This document shows, piece after piece, positions 60,675 to 64,000 of a stretch of DNA of 64,000 nucleotides (position 1 is the first letter of the stretch; every line of letters starts with the position of its first letter). This DNA is from Acorus gramineus (taxonomy: Eukaryota; Streptophyta; Magnoliopsida; Acorales; Acoraceae). A program made the position numbers and the translations under genes. The notes under the pieces were generated by a model. The model worked only from the letters and a program-made list of their open reading frames with translations. It did no database searches and was not told the DNA's origin. Location: contig CM060857.1 in NCBI GenBank assembly GCA_030737835.1, forward strand, positions 14,829,496-14,893,495. The letters are read 5' to 3'.

Positions 60675-63600
60675 CTGCAAGTAAGAAGCACGTGAAGAGG
60701 AACATCAAAGACTAAGACGTATCAACTTATACAAGCCACCTCACTTCCCACAGATTCTAGTTCAGGAACAACTATTGTAGGAGTTATTTCATAACCTCAT
60801 CCCCACCATCATGGATTTAACAAAATCACACACAAAAAACAAAAAGAAAAGAAAACAGAAGCACATGTTGCACATGTCATGTTGAAGAAAATGCATATAT
60901 ATGTTACACATCAACATTATAGTCATTTTCCCGACATGTGACACTTTGCCAACTAGAAGACTAATCTGAACCCCATCCCTTAATAGTGTATTCATTTGGC
61001 CTGCAGCAGCAATAATACCTCTGCACAGCATATTGAGACATCTAATCTTCAGGATTGGGTTACTGGGACAGGGGGGTGATGATTCATCATCATCCAAGAA
61101 TTATAGTCATATACGCACGAGGTTAACACTTATGTGACGCTTGCCACTTGCATGTTATGTATTTCCCCAATTTATCAAAAAAAAAAGCCTAGCAAGATTA
61201 TTAGTAAATATCAGTTTTTCAACACTCCAAGTTGCACTGTCCATCCTGATTCAGAAAAAAAAAAAAAAAAAAAAAAAAGGTCTTGTCCATCTAAAATTTA
61301 TTCGATGGCCATGTTTTGATTTAAACAGACCTTGTTTTGTATGTATACACAGTGTTCATAGTTGTCATAGCTTTGGAGGCAGAAAAAGGATGACTCATTA
61401 GATTTCCAGATGGAAGAGAATTCTAGTCATATAATGTATAGTCACTCATCTTTTACATTAAACTAGAATTGCCTCACATGAGAGTCTGGCAGGCCCTCCC
61501 TTTTCACCCCCTCCAAGAGTGCAACATAAACCATATTTATCAAGAGACCACTTCCTCCTACTCCTAGTAAACCCCTTCTATGAAATCACTCGCCAACTCC
61601 CTAAAAAAGGAAGGGGGTGGAGGAGGGAGAGAGTGAGTGGTGGGGGGGGAGGAGAAGAGGGAGACATGCGTCTAGAACTCTTAATGATATTGCATTGTGT
61701 TTTATGAAAACTATTGACATTACAGAGTATCTGTTATCCAAATTCGAATCCTACAAAGAATTATAGTTCAAGCTAAGATAATGTAGATGTTACAAGAGAT
61801 CCCTATAATATTGGGAAATTACACGTTATCCCCTAGAAAAAAAAACTGACACATATGGAAAGGTTTACATATTTATTTATTATACTTAAAGCTGAGAAAA
61901 TTGCAAGTAGAGCCAGCCCTAAAATGGCAACACACAGTCCTAACCATACAGTGGTAACTCACTACTCATACTAGACCGACTTGGACCAGCATAGGCCCAT
62001 TATTGGGCTAGACTTGCATGACATTTATTTCACCTGCATCTTGCTGATATCAGAACCAGATAGGGTGGGGGCCCCTAGGGACAGCATCACTTCCACTCGG
62101 CCATTAACCATCGGGACAAGCTACAATTTTTCACAAATTAAACCCCCCCACTTAATCTAATAACCATTTGCAATAGCATGCATCACATGCAAAATTCATA
62201 ATGCCCTTTATACTAGGAGTGTCTTTTAGAGCCTTTCTCTGCTCTTCGACCTCGCAACCTGACTTCCCCAAGCCTATCTCTTCTCACTCCACTAATTACA
62301 TCTGACCTGTCGCATTATATTTTCTATTGTTTCAAATGCTAATCCAAGCCTTCTTGAACCCACAGTCATTTCTAATCCTCCTTTGGTCGCATTTGGCAAA
62401 CTATTTCCAAGGCATTTGTCCCAACAACCCACGGTCGAGTGGAATGGGCACTGCCCCAAGAAGTCCCCAATCTGCTTTCGAAACTTGCAAGATGCAGGTG
62501 GAAAAAAATGTCACATGGCCCTGTTGGGCTGGTTCTAGTGAGCTTTGGCCCACAGTGTTCCGAGTCATGTTGATGACCCAAGTTTTCTAGTACTAACAGT
62601 AAATTGTCATTGTATGTTTGGACTTGTGTCATCTTTCAAGGGCCTTCATACCAGAAAACCAAATCCAGGACATTTTCTACATGGTAAACATCTTTGGAAA
62701 GAAATCTTGTCTAGATGTTGCACGTTTTTATTCCGTATTTGGAGTATTCTTGGGCTGGTCAATGGGTTTTCCATTCATTGGAAAATCCAGCTGACCTTAA
62801 ATTCTAGCATAGATAAAAAATCTCATTCATACCAAAAAGTGATAATTTGATACTTCAATTTTTTCCAACTTTGCACCTCCCCCGTAAAAATAAATAAATA
62901 ACCACATTAGGTAGAATTCCAGGAGTATAGTCATCATTTCATAATTTCTTACCAACTCCAAACCCTAACCCCTCCCCCAAGCCTCCATTCCCTATCTTTT
63001 ATCAGATCCTCCTTGCTCAAGCCTCCCTGTGGCGGAACTCCTAGTGGATGCATGATGGTGGAACAACTCAAGAGACTAAATTACTTAGAATGTGTGTAAT
63101 TTTACTTTTGAAAAATATGTTTTTAGATTGGTAATGTTCCATTACCTTACCCATGGATACTCCAAGCACAATCTAATGAACACCCATTTCTTTCATCAAT
63201 CAAACTTTTCTTTTAAATGGCCATAATCCATTGAGGAAAAAGTTTCACCATTTAGGAAACGCTTGCCAAATGCAGCCTTAGTCCCATCAAATATAAAAGG
63301 AGTCCTAAAATCTTCATTTCAGATATCATATCAATTAACATGCTTCTTCTCTTATATAAATCATAAGATGTCTAACCTAATTGATGCCTTGAAAAAATTC
63401 CTGTTAGCTAATTTAAGGAAGAGATACCCTTCAACAACAACCTTACATCCATTAAGGGAAAAAAAAAAAAGAATACTCGAGCATCTGAAACAACTCCATT
63501 GGCATCACTTCAAGCTACAAAAGTGTCACTCCACCACTTCCACCAAAATCACACACCATAACTCAGGCTTACTTCATCCATGCTAAACCTGTCTAGCATC

Positions 63601-64000
63601 CATAATTACTTTGTGAACCAATAAAATGAGACTACAAGAGATGGACAAAGATACACAAGCGCAAGACATTAAAGACATTTGCCCCACCCCACATGCACAT
63701 AATCTGTAACAATAAACCAAATACCAAGCAAAGCACTCCACAAAGTGCATAGGAGCTTCAAATTTATGAATTGTTTGCTAACCTAATAGACTTATTAACA
63801 ATCAAAACACTGATTTAGAAATTACTAAATTAGAACATCAAAAGTTCCAAACAATGAGCAGAATATCTGACAAGGTAACAAGTATGTAGACACTCCTTTC
63901 ACCCTTGGAATCAGGAAATGCACAGAACTCATTTATAGAAGTAGAATGCATTCGTGATGTTGGTAGCATATATCAACCAGTGGTGTCAGGAGTGAGGAAT
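60675..64000. other. Probably intron and spacer; no exon identified
   Basis: No further exon of the minus-strand gene could be recognised. Notable low-complexity: an A run at ~61255-61278 and a GGA/GGGA-rich stretch at ~61608-61665. Frames at 60789-61097, 62327-62850 and 63263-63586 show no domain. Confidence 0.3.

Noticed and set aside
62372-62632. 86-codon frames on both strands near 62.5 kb
   Set aside because: Frames on opposite strands overlap and neither shows a known motif.
1-64000. CRISPR arrays, operons, ribosome binding sites
   Set aside because: The window is nuclear plant DNA with introns and SINEs; regular short spacer arrays are not seen.

Overview
The window is nuclear DNA of a flowering plant. 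Evidence: AT-rich intergenic DNA full of MITEs, SINEs and LTR remnants; genes split by canonical GT..AG introns; organelle-targeted proteins; and a YUCCA auxin-synthesis gene. The first YUCCA exon is strongly GC-rich against AT-rich surroundings. Such a 5' GC gradient is common in monocots, so a non-grass monocot (or other GC-gradient lineage) is a guess only. Exons were joined by hand from reading frame, splice sites, intron phase and family conservation; no search was run.

All six genes I could support lie on the minus strand. From right to left they are: (1) the terminal exon of an unidentified gene with a Lys-rich tail (60558-60674); (2) an 18-exon DENN-domain gene, probably a Rab exchange factor, 801 codons (41891-56635) plus a non-coding 5' exon near 57.4 kb; (3) a three-exon YUCCA flavin monooxygenase, 421 aa (24439-26575); (4) RNase H1-like gene B, 9 exons, 347 aa (13695-19395); (5) RNase H1-like gene A, 8 exons, 333 aa (3262-10552); (6) the first three exons of a small chloroplast-type protein that continues past the left edge (397-1013).

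Genes A and B are a tandem duplicate pair with matching intron phases. Both keep the N-terminal RNA/DNA hybrid-binding (viroplasmin-like) domain. B keeps all four acidic catalytic positions of RNase H (D214, E254, D278, D328). A has Lys, Gln, Asp and Val at the same places, yet its frame is open across all eight exons. A therefore looks like a maintained RNase H pseudoenzyme beside its active sister.

The DENN gene carries several insertions in its introns. Intron 3 holds a complete 2.0 kb LTR element with a perfect 5-bp target duplication and only one ORF (a degenerate aspartic-protease-like protein), plus a Tourist-type MITE. Other introns hold SINEs, a copia-type solo LTR and a local tandem duplication.

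The 15 kb from 26.6 to 41.9 kb has no gene I can support. It holds foldback elements, MITE copies and a degenerate repeat rich in gggttcgggt. Two ~0.95 kb foldback elements (10.8 and 38.5 kb) built from inverted arrays of ~110-bp units, and a tandem duplication of ~0.85 kb (21.2-22.9 kb), are the other large repeats.
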